From: Begonia masoniana
Taxonomy: Eukaryota; Streptophyta; Magnoliopsida; Cucurbitales; Begoniaceae
Direction: 5' to 3'
Length of the DNA stretch: 64,000 nt
Assembly (NCBI GenBank): GCA_022432975.1
Contig: CM039509.1
Location: forward strand, 24,769,432 to 24,833,431
Part shown: positions 12,008 through 22,822 of the stretch, in pieces
Layout: every line of letters begins with the position of its first letter
Position numbering within the stretch: the first letter of the stretch is position 1
Translations under genes and position numbers: made by a program
The notes under the pieces: generated by a model
What the model saw: only the letters and a program-made list of their open reading frames with translations
Told to the model about the DNA's origin: nothing
Databases searched by the model: none

Positions 12008-13092
12008 TTATGAAAATACTTTTATTCCAAGGATTTGCTCTAGTGCTTCTTCATAGGAGACATCCTCTTGGATAGGAACATCAGTTCTAGAGATGACATG
12101 TGAAGGATCCAGCGTGTAATTCCGAAACAAGGAAATGTGAAACACATTATGAACATACTTGAGTTGGGGACGTAAATCAAGCATATACGTCATGTTACCA
12201 ATTCGATCAACAATCTGAAATGTGTCAATGTACCTCGGTAATAACTTTTATTTAACCCCAAACAGACTAACACCATGCATTGGCCAGACCTTCAAGAAAA
12301 CAAAGTCACCAACTTCCAACTTAACATCATGCTTCTGAAGATCGACATAGCTCTTCGGCCTACACTGCATTGTCTCAAGACTCTCTCAGATAAGTTGGAT
12401 CTTCTACGTGGTTTATTGGATCAACTTGGGCCCAAGAGTAACTCTCTCCTCTGCCTCAACCTAACAGAAGGGTGAGTAACAAGGCCTGTCACACAACACC
12501 TCAAATGGAGGAACTCCAATGATGGCCTAAAAATTGTTGTTATAAATAAACTCAACCAACGACAGATGGTTGATCTAGCTATCTCCAAAATCTAGAACAC
12601 ATGCTCACAACATATCCTCCAAAGTGTGGATATTACACTCTGACTGCCCATCCGTCTGAGGATGATTTGGTGTACTAAGGTTAAATTTCATACCAAGTGC
12701 TTTCTACAAAGCTCTCAAACACTTGGAAGTAAACCTAGAGTTACAATCAGAAACAATGCTCGAGGGGACACCGTAAAGACAAACGATATTCTTGAGCGAC
12801 TCAGCTTTAACAAAGAAAAATCCATCTGAATAGGAATAAAGTGAGCCGATTTGGTCAAACGGTCCAAAATCACCCAAACCGCGTCAATTTTTTAAGGAGT
12901 CATCGGAAGTCTCATCACAAAATCCATAGTAATCATATCTCACTTCAATTCTAAAGTAGGCAATGGCTGCAACAAACTATTTGGTCTCTGATGTTCAACT
13001 TTATCCTGCCGACACTTCAGACATCGAGCCACAAACTCTACCACTTTACGCTTCATACCCACCAACCATTACTGTCACTTCATGTCTTGATA
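12008..13092 (-). pseudogene. Integrase and chromodomain remnant of element H
   Basis: Minus-strand pol C-terminus. 12008-12193 reads YVHNVFHISLFRNYTLDPSH then a SYEEALEQIL tail, the start of a group-II chromodomain. Above it are pieces of the GPY/F region (VGDFVFLKVWPM and LPRYI), the integrase core ([18 protein letters not shown]) and a CLKCRQDKVEHQRP zinc-finger end at about 13000. Stops and frameshifts are frequent. RT and gag are missing; the coding sequence ends at a fold-back junction at 13092. Confidence 0.75.
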
Positions 13093-13109
13093 CATGAAGT
13101 GACAGTAAT
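13068..13109. repeat. Perfect 17-bp inverted repeat at a rearrangement junction
   Basis: Left arm ATTACTGTCACTTCATG (13068-13084), 8-nt loop, and exact reverse-complement right arm (13093-13109). The arm normally codes for the integrase YRDMK block on the minus strand. The right arm is therefore an inverted copy, followed by another short copy of the KVEHQRP region (about 13113-13138). Confidence 0.85.
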
Positions 13110-13137
13110 CGCCGATGTCTCTGATGTTCAACTTCAT

Positions 13138-14166
13138 CTACCATTCTGTAAACTCGGAGAACTCACCTGATGAAACCTCAGCACCTACATCACAAAACTC
13201 ATCTATTAGCCTAATGCTAAATAAGTAGAGTAAAATGAAATGAAGTACTGAAACATAAAACTTAATCATGCAGTTTCTACTTTTACAACTCAGTTGTATT
13301 CGTTTTATGTTGATCCCTCAGTACAATGGGAGGTGGATCAATTTCCCAAGGTCTACATCCTCTACTCAATTAAGGGGCGGATTAGTTCCCTTAATAGCTG
13401 ATCTGATCCCTTCTTCAATGGGAAGTGGATCAATTTTTCCAAAGTCATACATTCTCTTCTCGGTTAAGGGGCGGATTAGTTCCCTTAATAGCTGATCTGT
13501 TACAACCTGTTCATACCTTACCATGCCATTACATGTAAATTCATTTTCGTACTCATTCAATAAAACATGATGCATGACATACTGAAAACATTCAAACATA
13601 TATAAACCTACTGTTTTGTGATGTAGGCCTGAAGGCACACACATACTCCACTTACCTGATTTCCTGAGAGATTCCTGGTTATAAGCTACTTCAAGAGTTG
13701 GCTCACTTAAAACATAAGCACAACATTACTTAACTTCATTCTAAACTATTCAAAAATTTAAAGGAGACTAGTTTGGAACTCTGTTAATCATGGATTCCCG
13801 ATTTTTCACCAAAACCCGAACCTATTCTCAATCACAGCATTCCCAAAACACACACACTGTACTCCCTCTGTTATCTCGCCACTAAAACAGAAGGTAAACG
13901 AAGGAAACTCACCTAGGCTGGAGAAATCGGAGGGAGAATCTCCTAGAGCACTCTGCTGAGCTGAGAACCGAAGAGGAAGTGGAAAACAGTGGTGGCTAAA
14001 CCTCATTAAACCCTTTCCTTAAATATGTTATCCACTATATAATCCAATTACATATATGCCCCTGCCTAATCACTTATTAACCTAATCACCTTTTTCTCCC
14101 AATTTCATCTCTAAAAGTGAACATCATAATTTAATAAAATAATTTGATTTAATGGAACCGAGTGTT
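13138..14166 (-). mobile_element. Truncated Tekay-type LTR, family close to element A
   Basis: Shares order and motifs with the inner part of the A LTR: the CACCTACATCACAAAACTC block, duplicated GGATCAATTT / GGGCGGATTAG repeats (13320-13500), GATGTAGGCC, a leader at 13900-13990 and an end GAACCGAGTGTTACA at 14166. On the minus strand it has donor-like TCAG/GTAAGTGG near 13650 and acceptor-like GATGTAG at 13185. Its U5 end is cut off at the fold-back junction. It interrupts the gag of element G. Confidence 0.7.
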
Positions 14167-14620
14167 ACACCCTATGACCCAAATGAAGACCAAGGAAAAG
14201 GGAAACAACCTCAAGGGACTCCTCAAGCTCCTCAAGTGCCTCTATATTCTACTTGCCTAAGGAACCACTACGACGAATGCAAGCTCTTCACAGGCCGATG
14301 TTTCAGGTGTGACAAGGTTGATCATCTAATTAGTGATTTTCCTATGCCACCGGATGCAAACTGAGCGAGAGTGATGCCTCGAGTCTTTGCCCTGATGGAA
14401 AATGAAGACGCAGTACAACACACAATCATAACAGGTACAATTTAGGTATGCGACAAACTGCTTACGCACTCATGGTTACGGGAGCTACCTATTCTTTTAG
14501 AGCAACCTAGTAATTAGTCAAGTGAAATTATTACCAATGTTGGCTGATAAATCCTATAATATCATGCTACCTTTCGGAGCTTTACTATACGTAGATTCAG
14601 AGATGAAGGGAGTGTTGTAT
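14167..14620 (+). pseudogene. Element G gag zinc knuckle and protease remnant
   Basis: A plus-strand frame up to 14364 reads PYDPNEDQGKGKQPQGTPQ and then CFRCDKVDHLISDF. This is a zinc knuckle whose final Cys is replaced by Phe. After a stop it continues RVMPRVFALMENEDAVQHT, the gag-protease linker also found in element D. Protease is recognisable only as a blurred HSWLREL / ATYSF area. The ATG at 14152 belongs to the preceding LTR, so it is not the true start. Confidence 0.7.
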
Positions 14621-15792
14621 TAGTAGAGGATGAGGAATTTGACACGGGTCTTAGCATGATTAATAAGGAATGAGATGAGGATAGTTTGGAGAAGGATTTA
14701 TTTAGGAAGAGAAAAATGAATGTGGGTCAATAGTATAATGGGTTTGATGGTGAGCAAGGGGTCTACGAACATTAAAGGTTAAAACACTAAGTTCAGAATG
14801 ACTGATGTGAGGAAGTTGGTTAATCCAAGGGCTACTAAATTTTTGATTTTGACCAAGGTAAAGTCTCACTAAGATTGTTCAAGAAGGATGCTGCAATTGA
14901 TTTACTTTAAGTGATAAATTAAGTAGACATTCCTATTAACCATGGCTCTTGTAAAAGGGTATCATGTTGGAAGATAAGACCGAAAAGGAAAAGTTGGAGG
15001 AATTAAGGGTGACTAGTAGGAAGGGAAAGTGTTGTGTTTTCATGACTGAGACCTTGAGAGTAGTTTCGATTATATAGTTTGTGAATTATAGCAATGATTA
15101 CTTTAGTTGTGAAACCCACATTGGAACAATTATCGTAAACGAAGAATTGCTCGAGGAAAGTATGTGACTTTGGACACTATGGATGAAGTAGTTTATGAGA
15201 GAACATTACTAGGGAAATGTAGAATTTGAGTCTTCATACCTTATGACTGGTCAAAGTTGTTGAACTTACGAACGAGGCTGAGTTACAATCCAAGGGTTAT
15301 TAGAAATCTTTAGATGATAGTAAACCTAAGTAAGATCAGGGAGCTTAGGTATGGTTATTATCTAGATGTATAGTTGAAGGAAATATCGATTAATGAGACC
15401 TTGGAGCCAGTTTTATTGGGAAATTGAGGGTTTGACATGAGCACTGATCAAGAAACCTGAACATAAGGCTAAAATAGATTAGCTAGAAAGTTCAACTTGC
15501 GGATGATTAATTGGTGATTTTGGAACTTGATGGTACTTGATGCATAATCAAGGACGTGTTTACTCCTATTGAAATTGGTGAATATGATTATGAGACTAAT
15601 GTCAGTTAATATGGTTTTGGGAGTTTCGGTGTAGAACCATGGAGATTGATCCCAACTAGAGATAAAATCATGGTCTTAGATAGGAAATTGAATTTTGGAA
15701 AAGACGAAGGGAATGGACTCGAAGAGTACAGAATGACCATAGGTTGAGGAATGAAGTCACTATGCTGAGCAAATTTTGAGTACAAAATTTTT
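14621..15792 (+). other. Unrecognised internal region of element G
   Basis: About 1.2 kb between the protease remnant and the polypurine tract, where RT, RNase H and integrase should be. No such domain is visible on either strand. All frames are dense in stops, and purine content is high on the plus strand. It may be highly decayed pol or filler in a non-autonomous derivative. Confidence 0.5.
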
Positions 15793-15809
15793 GTTTAAGG
15801 AGGGTAGGA
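15793..15809 (+). other. Polypurine tract of element G
   Basis: GTTTAAGGAGGGTAGGA directly before TGTAACACC. It is nearly the same as the tract of element A (minus strand 26346-26363). Confidence 0.85.
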
Positions 15810-17185
15810 TGTAACACCTAGCATTTTCGGTCATGTAATTATCCCAAAATTCACTGAACAGAGTTAAATCATTATTAATGTAATGATTAGTTTATTAGAA
15901 TTTGGACGCCGAGGTTTCGGGTTTCCGCTCGTTAAGGGTATTTTCGTGAATAGAGGAATTTAAGTCCGTTTCGCGAGCGAAAGGTTTTGTTATGATCCCG
16001 AGGATTTGTTCGGGATGGTTAGTAAATAAGAAAAGTTACGAGGATCTAAAACGACGAGTTTCGCATCGTTTTGTGTGAAAGCTAGGTTGAGTGGCAAAAC
16101 TGTAAATAAGGTTGATTTTAATTAATATATATATGTAAAGAAATCCAAAACCCTCACAAAAACTACTCCCTCCACGATTCTTCAGCCGACTCCTTCCCCT
16201 TACATTTCTCTTCTTCAGCGAAGTTCTCACGCCAAATCTCACGAGTTGCTCCTAGTCGACTCTTCCTCCTCTGTTTTCTTTAAGATTCGAACCCTAGGTG
16301 AGATTTAGATGGTTTATGCATTGAGCTTTGATTTAGGGATTTATATTAGTTTGTGGGACTTTCGGGTTAAGTTGGAGATTGATCGTTTTATTGTATTAAT
16401 AGCTATAATGATATATTTATAATTGTTTATGATAGTAGGTTGAGAGATAATGAATGTTGGATTAATTTTTTGGTAGTTGAAGGTATAGATGCCATTAATG
16501 TTAGTGGAAACGAGGTTACGCACTTGAGGTGTTCGACAGAATGCCTAAGAGGTTTAAACTAAATTTCTAGGAGACTCCCTTAGTTAGGATTTTACTAGTT
16601 TTCAACTCGGATTGTTTAGTATTGATTTTAATATTTTAAATGTGAAATGTATTAGGTGGAAAAGGCTTAAAGTGAATGCACGACATTGCTAAGAAGTCCA
16701 GGTAAGTGAGTGTGTTAGGGTTCCGGCCATTAGGGCCCTACATCACGAGGATACTAGGAAGAATGGTATGGTAGATTGCTTGATGATTGTGATTTGTCGA
16801 ATGTTATGATACGATGAATAGAGTAGTTTTATGATATGTTACATGATGAATGACTCATTTTCTATAGTATGACGTTCCTATGTGCATTCATGTCTATGCA
16901 TCATGATTTAAAAGGCATACAAGAATGTTTTATGTACATGATTTAAATGAGTGAGATAAGAATATGTAATGTATGTAAGAATGGTTAAGTGTGGAACTGG
17001 GTGAATTGGCCATGACTATGTTTTTAAGATGGCAAGTATGGCTCGAGGATTCTCCCGCTGGTGGAGGCCGGGCTGATAAGATGACACGTACGGTTCGCAA
17101 ATCCTCCCACTGGTCGGGGCCGAACTGGCAGGAAGGCTCGCCGATCCTCCTGCTGGTGGGGGCTGGGTTGATACTGCACGATTAG

Positions 17186-17533
17186 TGTAACGACCCCGTT
17201 TCCTGGGGATTGGGCCGTAGCACAATATCCTCCCCTCACGGCTTTGTTTGGCGAGAACTTCCCGGAAGGTCACCCAACCTGGAATTGCTCTCGCCAAAGC
17301 ACTTTTAACTTCAGAGTTCTTATGGGATCCGTTGCCAATTGTGCTCCAAAACACGTCTTGCTATGTTGGGAGGGTTTCTTTACATATGTTTCATTTCCAC
17401 ATACTTCCCCAAGCGATGTGGGACTGTGACGGTACGACCCATCACCTTCCGACTCGCCCGCGGGGACGTACCGCCATCTGGGTTCCGGTTCGTGCAGCCA
17501 TCGTACACATACTTACACATCCAGGTCATCACA
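17186..17533 (-). mobile_element. Solo LTR of a Cassandra-type TRIM
   Basis: 348 bp with TG...CA ends, flanked by perfect 5-bp duplications ATTAG (17181-17185 and 17534-17538). On the minus strand it carries a 5S rRNA-like segment, the hallmark of Cassandra terminal-repeat retrotransposons in miniature. No internal domain or second LTR exists, so it is a solo LTR. It was inserted into the tandem array of LTR G. Confidence 0.9.
17250..17346 (-). ncRNA. 5S rRNA-like domain in the Cassandra LTR
   Basis: The minus strand follows plant 5S rRNA. GGATCCCAT and AGAACTC are followed by AGTTAAAAGTGCTTTGG (A-box region, 17294-17310). GGCGAGAG then leads to GGTTGGGTGACC (C-box region, 17268-17279) and CGGGAAGTTCTCG. 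The differences from the rRNA consensus, the LTR context and the flanking duplication show it is not a functional 5S gene. It may still act as an RNA polymerase III promoter. Confidence 0.85.
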
Positions 17534-18439
17534 ATTAGTTCGCGGATCCTCCCACTGGTGGGGGCTGGACTAGCAGGAAGGCTCGCAAATCCACCTGCTG
17601 GTGAGGGCTGGGTTGATACTGTACGATTAGTTCGCAGATCCTCCCGTTGGTGGGGGCCGGACTAGTCGTTACAGATATTGTCTGAAAGTACCACGATCAC
17701 GATTCCCCTACCATTCCCCTCGTTCCCCTTAACCCAAGTCAAGTTAGATATGAAGTAAGAACACGAACATGATTTTCATGTATGAAATAAGAACACGAAC
17801 ATGATTTTTATGAAGGAAATAAGAACACGAATATGATTTTTACAAAGCATGCATTCATTAGCATTTATGTATATGTTGCACTCCTTACTAAGCATTAGGC
17901 TTATAGTTTAAACCTTATGATGTAGGTGACGAATTGGAAGGTGAGGATTTCAAACCAAATAATAAGGCTTAAGTCGGGTTGCTGGATGGTGCTCATGGCG
18001 GGATTTTGTGGCTGGTCGGCGATTTTGATCCAAGGGTATTGCTCCTAGCTTGTTGGTATAAGTCCATGATATTAAAGAATAGATAGAAAATGATTTTATC
18101 ATGTGGTAAATACTGGATATGTTTGGCACTTTTCATGTTTGTAGGGGATTTTAAGGTAAAATGGTTTTCACCCGTTTATGACTTCCGCTACGTTTTTCTT
18201 TTTACGGTCTGTCTTTTACGATTTCAATGATGGAAGGTATAGTGATTTAAAGACTGTCGTTTTGAATGGATTAAATTGATGTTAGGCTGTAAGGATTGAG
18301 AAGAATTTTAAGGTTAAAGGTTTTCACCCATTTTTTTAAGTCTTCTGCTACATGTTCAAGTCAAGGTTTATGATGTTTATGTGCATGATGGTTCTGGAAA
18401 TGAGATTTAAATTTATAGAAGTCAGAGAGTTGAAGTGGC

Positions 18440-18990
18440 AACTTCGACCGATTATTGACAGATGTTAATCGGTTGATGTTGAGTGCTGATGTTAAATCGG
18501 CTGATGTTGAGTGTAGAAGTAAATCAGTCGATGTTAAGTGTAGGACTAAATCGGTTGATGTTGAGTGCTGATGTTAAATCAGCTGATGTTGAGTGTAGAA
18601 GTAAATCGGTCGATGTTGAGTGCAGTAATAAATCAGTCGATGTTGAGTGCTGATGTTAAATTGGTCGATGTTGACTGCTGATGTTATATCGGCTGATGTT
18701 GAGTGTAGAAGTAAATTGGCTGATGTTGAGTGTAAAAGTAAATCAGTCAATGTTGAGCGTAGATGTAAATTGGTCGATGTTGAGCGTAGCCGTTAATCGG
18801 CTGATGTCGTTCGGTAGATGTCGTTCGGCAGATGTTATTCGGCAGATGTCGTCCGATTATGAAGAGGTTAATTTCAGAGAGTTGGAAATGTCGACCTCGT
18901 CTGATACTCCTAGATGTAAATCGGTCGATGTGGAGCGTAAATGTAAATCGGTCGATGTTGAGCGTAGATGATAATCGGCTGATGTTGATC
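18440..18990. repeat. 27-bp minisatellite near the U5 end of LTR G
   Basis: About fifteen units of the form AATCGGTCGATGTTGAGTG plus a variable tail, 27-28 bp each. It is interrupted near 18800-18910 by a shorter GTCGTTCGGCAGAT subrepeat. The frames running through it (18681-18971 and neighbours) are products of the repeat, not genes. Confidence 0.85.
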
Positions 18991-19229
18991 GACCCCATGT
19001 GTTTTTCTGCTTCTGTCCTTAAGACCGATGCTATTTCTTTTCTATGTTATTCCTCTTCTATTTCTTAAGTTGTTTTAAATTTGTTTCCAAGGAATTTCAA
19101 ATGAGTTTTAAGCGTGACCCTCAATCGTTTTAGCAAAGTTTCTTTCAAGTAGTTTAAAAAAAAATATGTGTGAATAGTAACATGATCATGATCACGAAAT
19201 TCGCGGCCCGTTGGGTTTCGGTCGTTACA

Positions 19230-20249
19230 GGTATAGATCCCATGAGGAATTTATTGTTCGGATATTCAAATTCCTTCAATATTAGAGGTTTCGTTATCAG
19301 GATTTTGCTGATGTTGTTCAGAATATCTAGATGAACTAGGTTGTTCGAAAACTGAGTTTCTAGAGTTGGTTGGAACAGAAATTCTATAGGCTGGAAAACT
19401 TTACCGAGAAGATAAACTTCTAGATAAGGCTATTCTTTTAGTATTATCTTGGGTAAATTTGATTTCAACATTTCCATCTGCTGTTTGAATAATTTGATTA
19501 ACCTGATTACTAAGAATAGGTTATGGAGTTACAGCATTTTGAATTGTCCAGATGGTTGGGAAAGTGACTTCTTTCCAATCAATAAGACTAGGGACAACAA
19601 CATTAGTTGTTAATAAATTGCTTTCTATAATTACGGTTTTTCCTGGATTACTTCTAAGAATGGCATTAGGACATAATGTGTTCATAACCTTATAATTAAT
19701 TCGATAGATTATAGCTATGGTTTCAGATCCTTGAATGAAATCATAACCATGGGTTTGGATATTTAATGATATAGCTTCAAAAAGGTTTGGATCAGATAAA
19801 AATAAAGTGAGATTAGGGAATACATTGAAATATATTGGTCTGTGACATAAACATGTTTGAATTACTCCTATTAGGGAATTTTTCTAATTTTTGCTTCTTG
19901 CATCTCATATAGTTGCAAGAATACTAGCATTTAATCCGAGTAAAGTTAAAGGTTTAAAAGCAATTTGAATTAACCATATGTGGATATATTTGTATTTGGT
20001 TAAATACCTTTGAATGTCATTTAAACATAAAAGTTTAATTGTTTTGTCAGTTGTATCTAAACAAATAGTTTGTTCAGAGGTTTTAACAACTCTTTTTGCT
20101 ATAGATTCAAATAAACCTATTTTATAAATCTTTTTGAATTCGACTTCTGGAATAGTCCATTAGTTTAACTGTTGAGCTTGAGAAGATTCAATTATTTCTT
20201 CATTTTTAATATAAATATTTGATGGATTAACAAGAGAAGAAAAACTCAT
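19230..20249 (-). pseudogene. Endogenous pararetrovirus movement-protein relic
   Basis: Minus-strand sequence starting at an ATG (20249) and running to about 19235. It is interrupted by at least five in-frame stops and so is inactive. The conceptual product resembles the 30K-superfamily movement protein at the N-terminus of plant Caulimoviridae ORFs. Visible segments include CLNDIQRYLTKYKYIHI, a GVIQTCLCH block, then NIQTHGYDFIQG and IIYRINYKVMN. A polar tail follows. It is bounded by LTR G on one side and 233 bp before LTR B on the other. No coat, protease or RT region of the virus is present. The genus cannot be fixed from this fragment; a Florendovirus- or Petuvirus-like source is a guess. 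Confidence 0.75.
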
Positions 20250-20482
20250 TGCTAAAAATGTCAAATTATGCATGAATAAACAAAGAAACCTTTTTACCAC
20301 TAATCTTTAGACCATAAGTAAGGATAATTAACCAAACCTTATTGATAACATAATCATACCTTATTGATTATTCAATTACACTGTATTGACCTTCTAATTT
20401 ATCCTATGTAATTATTACGATTTACGAGTTGAGGTCGCTCCATAATTTTATAAAATTTTCAAACCACTCTTCAATCACGTTA
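20250..20482. other. Short AT-rich interval before element B
   Basis: No gene or repeat recognised. It may be the leader of the viral relic, which reads away from it on the minus strand. Confidence 0.35.
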
Positions 20483-21275
20483 TGTAACACCGGGTTTTAC
20501 GAGATTTTTATTATTTCAATATAAAATGGCATTTTTGTAAATATGTCAGATTAAGTTCGTTTTACAAACATAAAGTTGTAATGGAGCCCCGTTAATAAAT
20601 AGAATTTCTGGTGAAAAATGAAAATTTGGGGAAACTGGATCGTTAACTAAATCACGAAATAAGTGGACAATTAAATAGAAAATCAAAGGAAAGGGCAAAG
20701 CCCTAATTTTGCAAGCCAAAATTTAATAAAATACCACAAATCTCTCCCTCCCTCGACACTTAACATTTTCTCCCAAAATTTCCCTCCTCCCAGGCGATTT
20801 TCTTCTACCTCGCGCGACCCTCCTCTCCGGCGACTCAAGCTTTCCTCCGATCGACTTCCGTTCTTAGCATTTTCTCCTTCAATCGACACTCTAAGTAAGG
20901 TTTTATGGTTTTGGAAAGCTTATTCGTGGTTTTAGGGTTGTAAAAATGATTAGGGTTCGTTTAGAGTTTTGTTAAAAACGTGAACTAAGGTTGAAAATTA
21001 ATAGGTTATCGTGTTTATGATTCTAATAGGTGTATTTATGGTGATTTGAGGGAGTTAGTTGGAATTAATGACGGTTGTTGAGGTTTTGGGTGGTTGGATG
21101 TTTTAAAAACCCCATTAATGGAGGTTTAGAAATTCATGAGCGCGAATTGCTCGATAAAATGCCTCAACGAGTTAAATTAGAGTTTTAGGAGATTTCTTTA
21201 GTTAAAGTTTCGTTAGTTTGGAAGTTTAATGGTTTAAACACGATTTTAATAACAAATGTGTGAAATTACCATAAG

Positions 21276-21319
21276 TGAACAACGCTCGTGGACGGAACTT
21301 AAATTGCAACGGACGCGAG
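21276..21319 (+). other. Candidate leader exon 2 in LTR B
   Basis: Bounded by AAG upstream and GTAAGT downstream. Its core AACAACGCTCGTGGACGGA is almost identical to the equivalent segment of LTR E (51524-51568), although the surrounding LTR has diverged. Read in the frame that continues into 21843 it gives QRSWTELKLQRTRG. Confidence 0.5.
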
Positions 21320-21842
21320 GTAAGTCTTTGTGATTTGTTTGGCCGATTGGCCTACACCATAAGATATGTTGATTGAGGAAATTGGAGATGTAAAATGTGT
21401 TGGGTAGATAGGTTGGGTAGTTAGTATTTGTTTTGGTTAAGTTGTTGATTGTTTAAGTTTATTGTTTGGATGTCTCGATTTCGTTTATGGCATAGTACAT
21501 GTTCACGCATCATTGTTTTTGAATGGCATGAAAAAGAGATTTCTATGCATATTTTCATGAAAAGGAAATGGTTAAAGAAAAGGTAAAAAGTATTTAATGA
21601 TGGTCACGTCGGTGGCAGTGGTTCAGACATGGCTGTCGGATGAAGCATGTTTTCCCCCTGGTTAGATACGAGGGGCTATCCAATCGTCGGATGTGCCACC
21701 CCTATCTAGCGAGAGTGAAGCTCCGGTGACATAAATAAAATGAATAGCGAAAAGGTAGGATGCATGTTTTACGAACCGCATATGCATAGCATTCAAGTAG
21801 ACTTACTGAGCCTCTAGTTCACATTTTAATTCTATGGTGTAG

Positions 21843-21889
21843 GCAATTTTGAGACAAGTGAGGATGACGTTCCCCCGCCTGAAGTATGA
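21843..21889 (+). other. Candidate leader exon 3 with conserved stop, LTR B
   Basis: Starts after TGTAG and reaches TGA exactly 47 nt later. The frame gives NFETSEDDVPPPEV. The same acceptor-to-stop distance occurs in all Tekay-type LTRs where this block is found. Confidence 0.5.
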
Positions 21890-22339
21890 GCACATTGAAG
21901 GAGAATGACCCGTGGGAGTGTGCTGGCAGTTGGTGCGAATTCTGACCCGTGGGGACGTAAGTAAGTTTTTGGGATTTTGATAGATAGAAATGTAGGAAAA
22001 ATTGTATACATAACTTATTTTAGGACGTTTGGTGACTAGATAGATAATATACAGTATTTTGTTGTATTTTTGATAATTTCAAACAAGGGGAATTGTTCAA
22101 TTTTTAAACGGAACCACGCGGTTCGTTTTATGAAATTCAGTTATGTTTTAAATGTGATTTGAGTCGATAAACGGGTGATTGGTAGTGTTGTTATGTTGTA
22201 GGTGTTTATTAAATGTTTAGAGGTGATTTGATGAGAGAAAAATTGTGAAGTGTTTAAGCGTGATGTACAGGAAAAAAATTGAAGGGAGAAAGGAAGAGAA
22301 GGAAGAAGAGGCAGCTCTCTGGAAAATTTGGATTCTAGA

Positions 22340-22548
22340 GAGCTTGTCGATCGATCGCCAGGGAGGGCGATCAATCGGCCCTCTTTGGTCACGCTCTGGA
22401 AGAAATTCCAGAGCGTGTGATGATCGATCGCCCATAGGGGCGATCGATCGTAGGGGCGATCGATCGCCGTTATGTGGGGCGATCGATTGCCCCCCCTTAT
22501 TTTGGTTCAGCCGATCGATCGGCTGAAATGGCAGATCGATCGACCATG
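22340..22548. repeat. GATCGATCG palindrome array, LTR B
   Basis: About nine copies of GGCGATCGATCGCC-type self-complementary motifs in 200 bp near the U5 end, with irregular spacing. It is equivalent in position to the arrays in LTRs A, D, E and G. Confidence 0.8.
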
Positions 22549-22739
22549 TAAAAATTTTGGACAGTTGCCCTTTTAACCCCCTGTTTGTTGTTCAACAATT
22601 TCTTTAAGTGTTTATATGTTTTTATCAAATAGTTTTCAAAGGATTTCCCACAAATTAGGCTTTGATTAATGTTAGAAAAAGTTTTAAAAGAAAAATTTCA
22701 CGGGAATTTGGGATATATAAAATTGGGACGTTACAGTTA

Positions 22740-22751
22740 TGGTATCAGAGC
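22740..22751 (+). other. Primer binding site (tRNA-iMet), element B
   Basis: TGGTATCAGAGC, 4 nt downstream of the LTR end; complementary to the 3' end of plant initiator tRNA-Met. Confidence 0.9.
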
Positions 22752-22822
22752 CCCCGGGTTTTAAAAACGGTTCTGTAGATTGCACGACTCCACAGCCACT
22801 ACGCGGACATCCTTCCTCAACT

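Larger units (their letters stand above)
17038..17666. repeat. About 47-bp tandem repeat in LTR G, split by Cassandra
   Basis: Six diverged units with the shared core ATCCTCCCACTGGTGGGGGC. Three lie left and three right of the inserted Cassandra LTR. The core CCACTGGTGG is self-complementary. A similar 46-bp unit occurs in LTR C at 34510-34745 in reverse orientation. Confidence 0.8.
15810..19229 (+). mobile_element. 3' LTR of element G (Tekay type)
   Basis: Starts TGTAACACCTAGC after the polypurine tract and ends GGTCGTTACA. Total length is 3.4 kb including a nested 348-bp Cassandra LTR. A TATA-like TATATATATG lies at about 16126-16135, followed by a pyrimidine-rich leader. Donor-like CCCTAG/GTGAG (about 16292) and CCAG/GTAAGTGAG (16702) follow. 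An acceptor-like GATGTAG at 17925 comes next, with a 47-nt segment to a stop (17926-17972). Two tandem arrays are present. No left LTR is visible in the window. Confidence 0.8.
20483..22735 (+). mobile_element. 5' LTR of element B (Tekay)
   Basis: 2253 bp, TGTAACACCGGG to GGGACGTTACA, followed by a tRNA-iMet primer site. It has a TATA-like AATTTAATAAAATACC near 20725 and a pyrimidine-rich leader at 20740-20890. Donor-like GTAAG follows near 20890, then candidate exon 2 at 21276-21319 ending CGAG/GTAAGTC. Candidate exon 3 is at 21843-21889. A GATCGATCG array lies near the U5 end. The partner 3' LTR is outside the window because element F interrupts B. Confidence 0.85.

Noticed and set aside
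14152..14166. ATG at 14152 as the start of a zinc-finger protein
   Set aside because: The first codons belong to the end of an LTR; the zinc knuckle is a truncated gag.
17250..17346. A genuine 5S rRNA gene
   Set aside because: Diverged from the rRNA consensus and embedded in a TG...CA unit with ATTAG duplications, so it is a Cassandra LTR.
17339..17665. 108-codon frame across the Cassandra LTR and array
   Set aside because: Crosses the LTR end and repeat units; no homology and no regulatory context.
18681..18971. Repetitive open frames with LMLSVEVN-type repeats
   Set aside because: Produced by the 27-bp minisatellite of LTR G; the antisense frames are equally open.
22340..22548. GATC clusters as a methylation or replication-origin signal of bacterial type
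   Set aside because: The context is a plant LTR; Dam-type biology does not apply.
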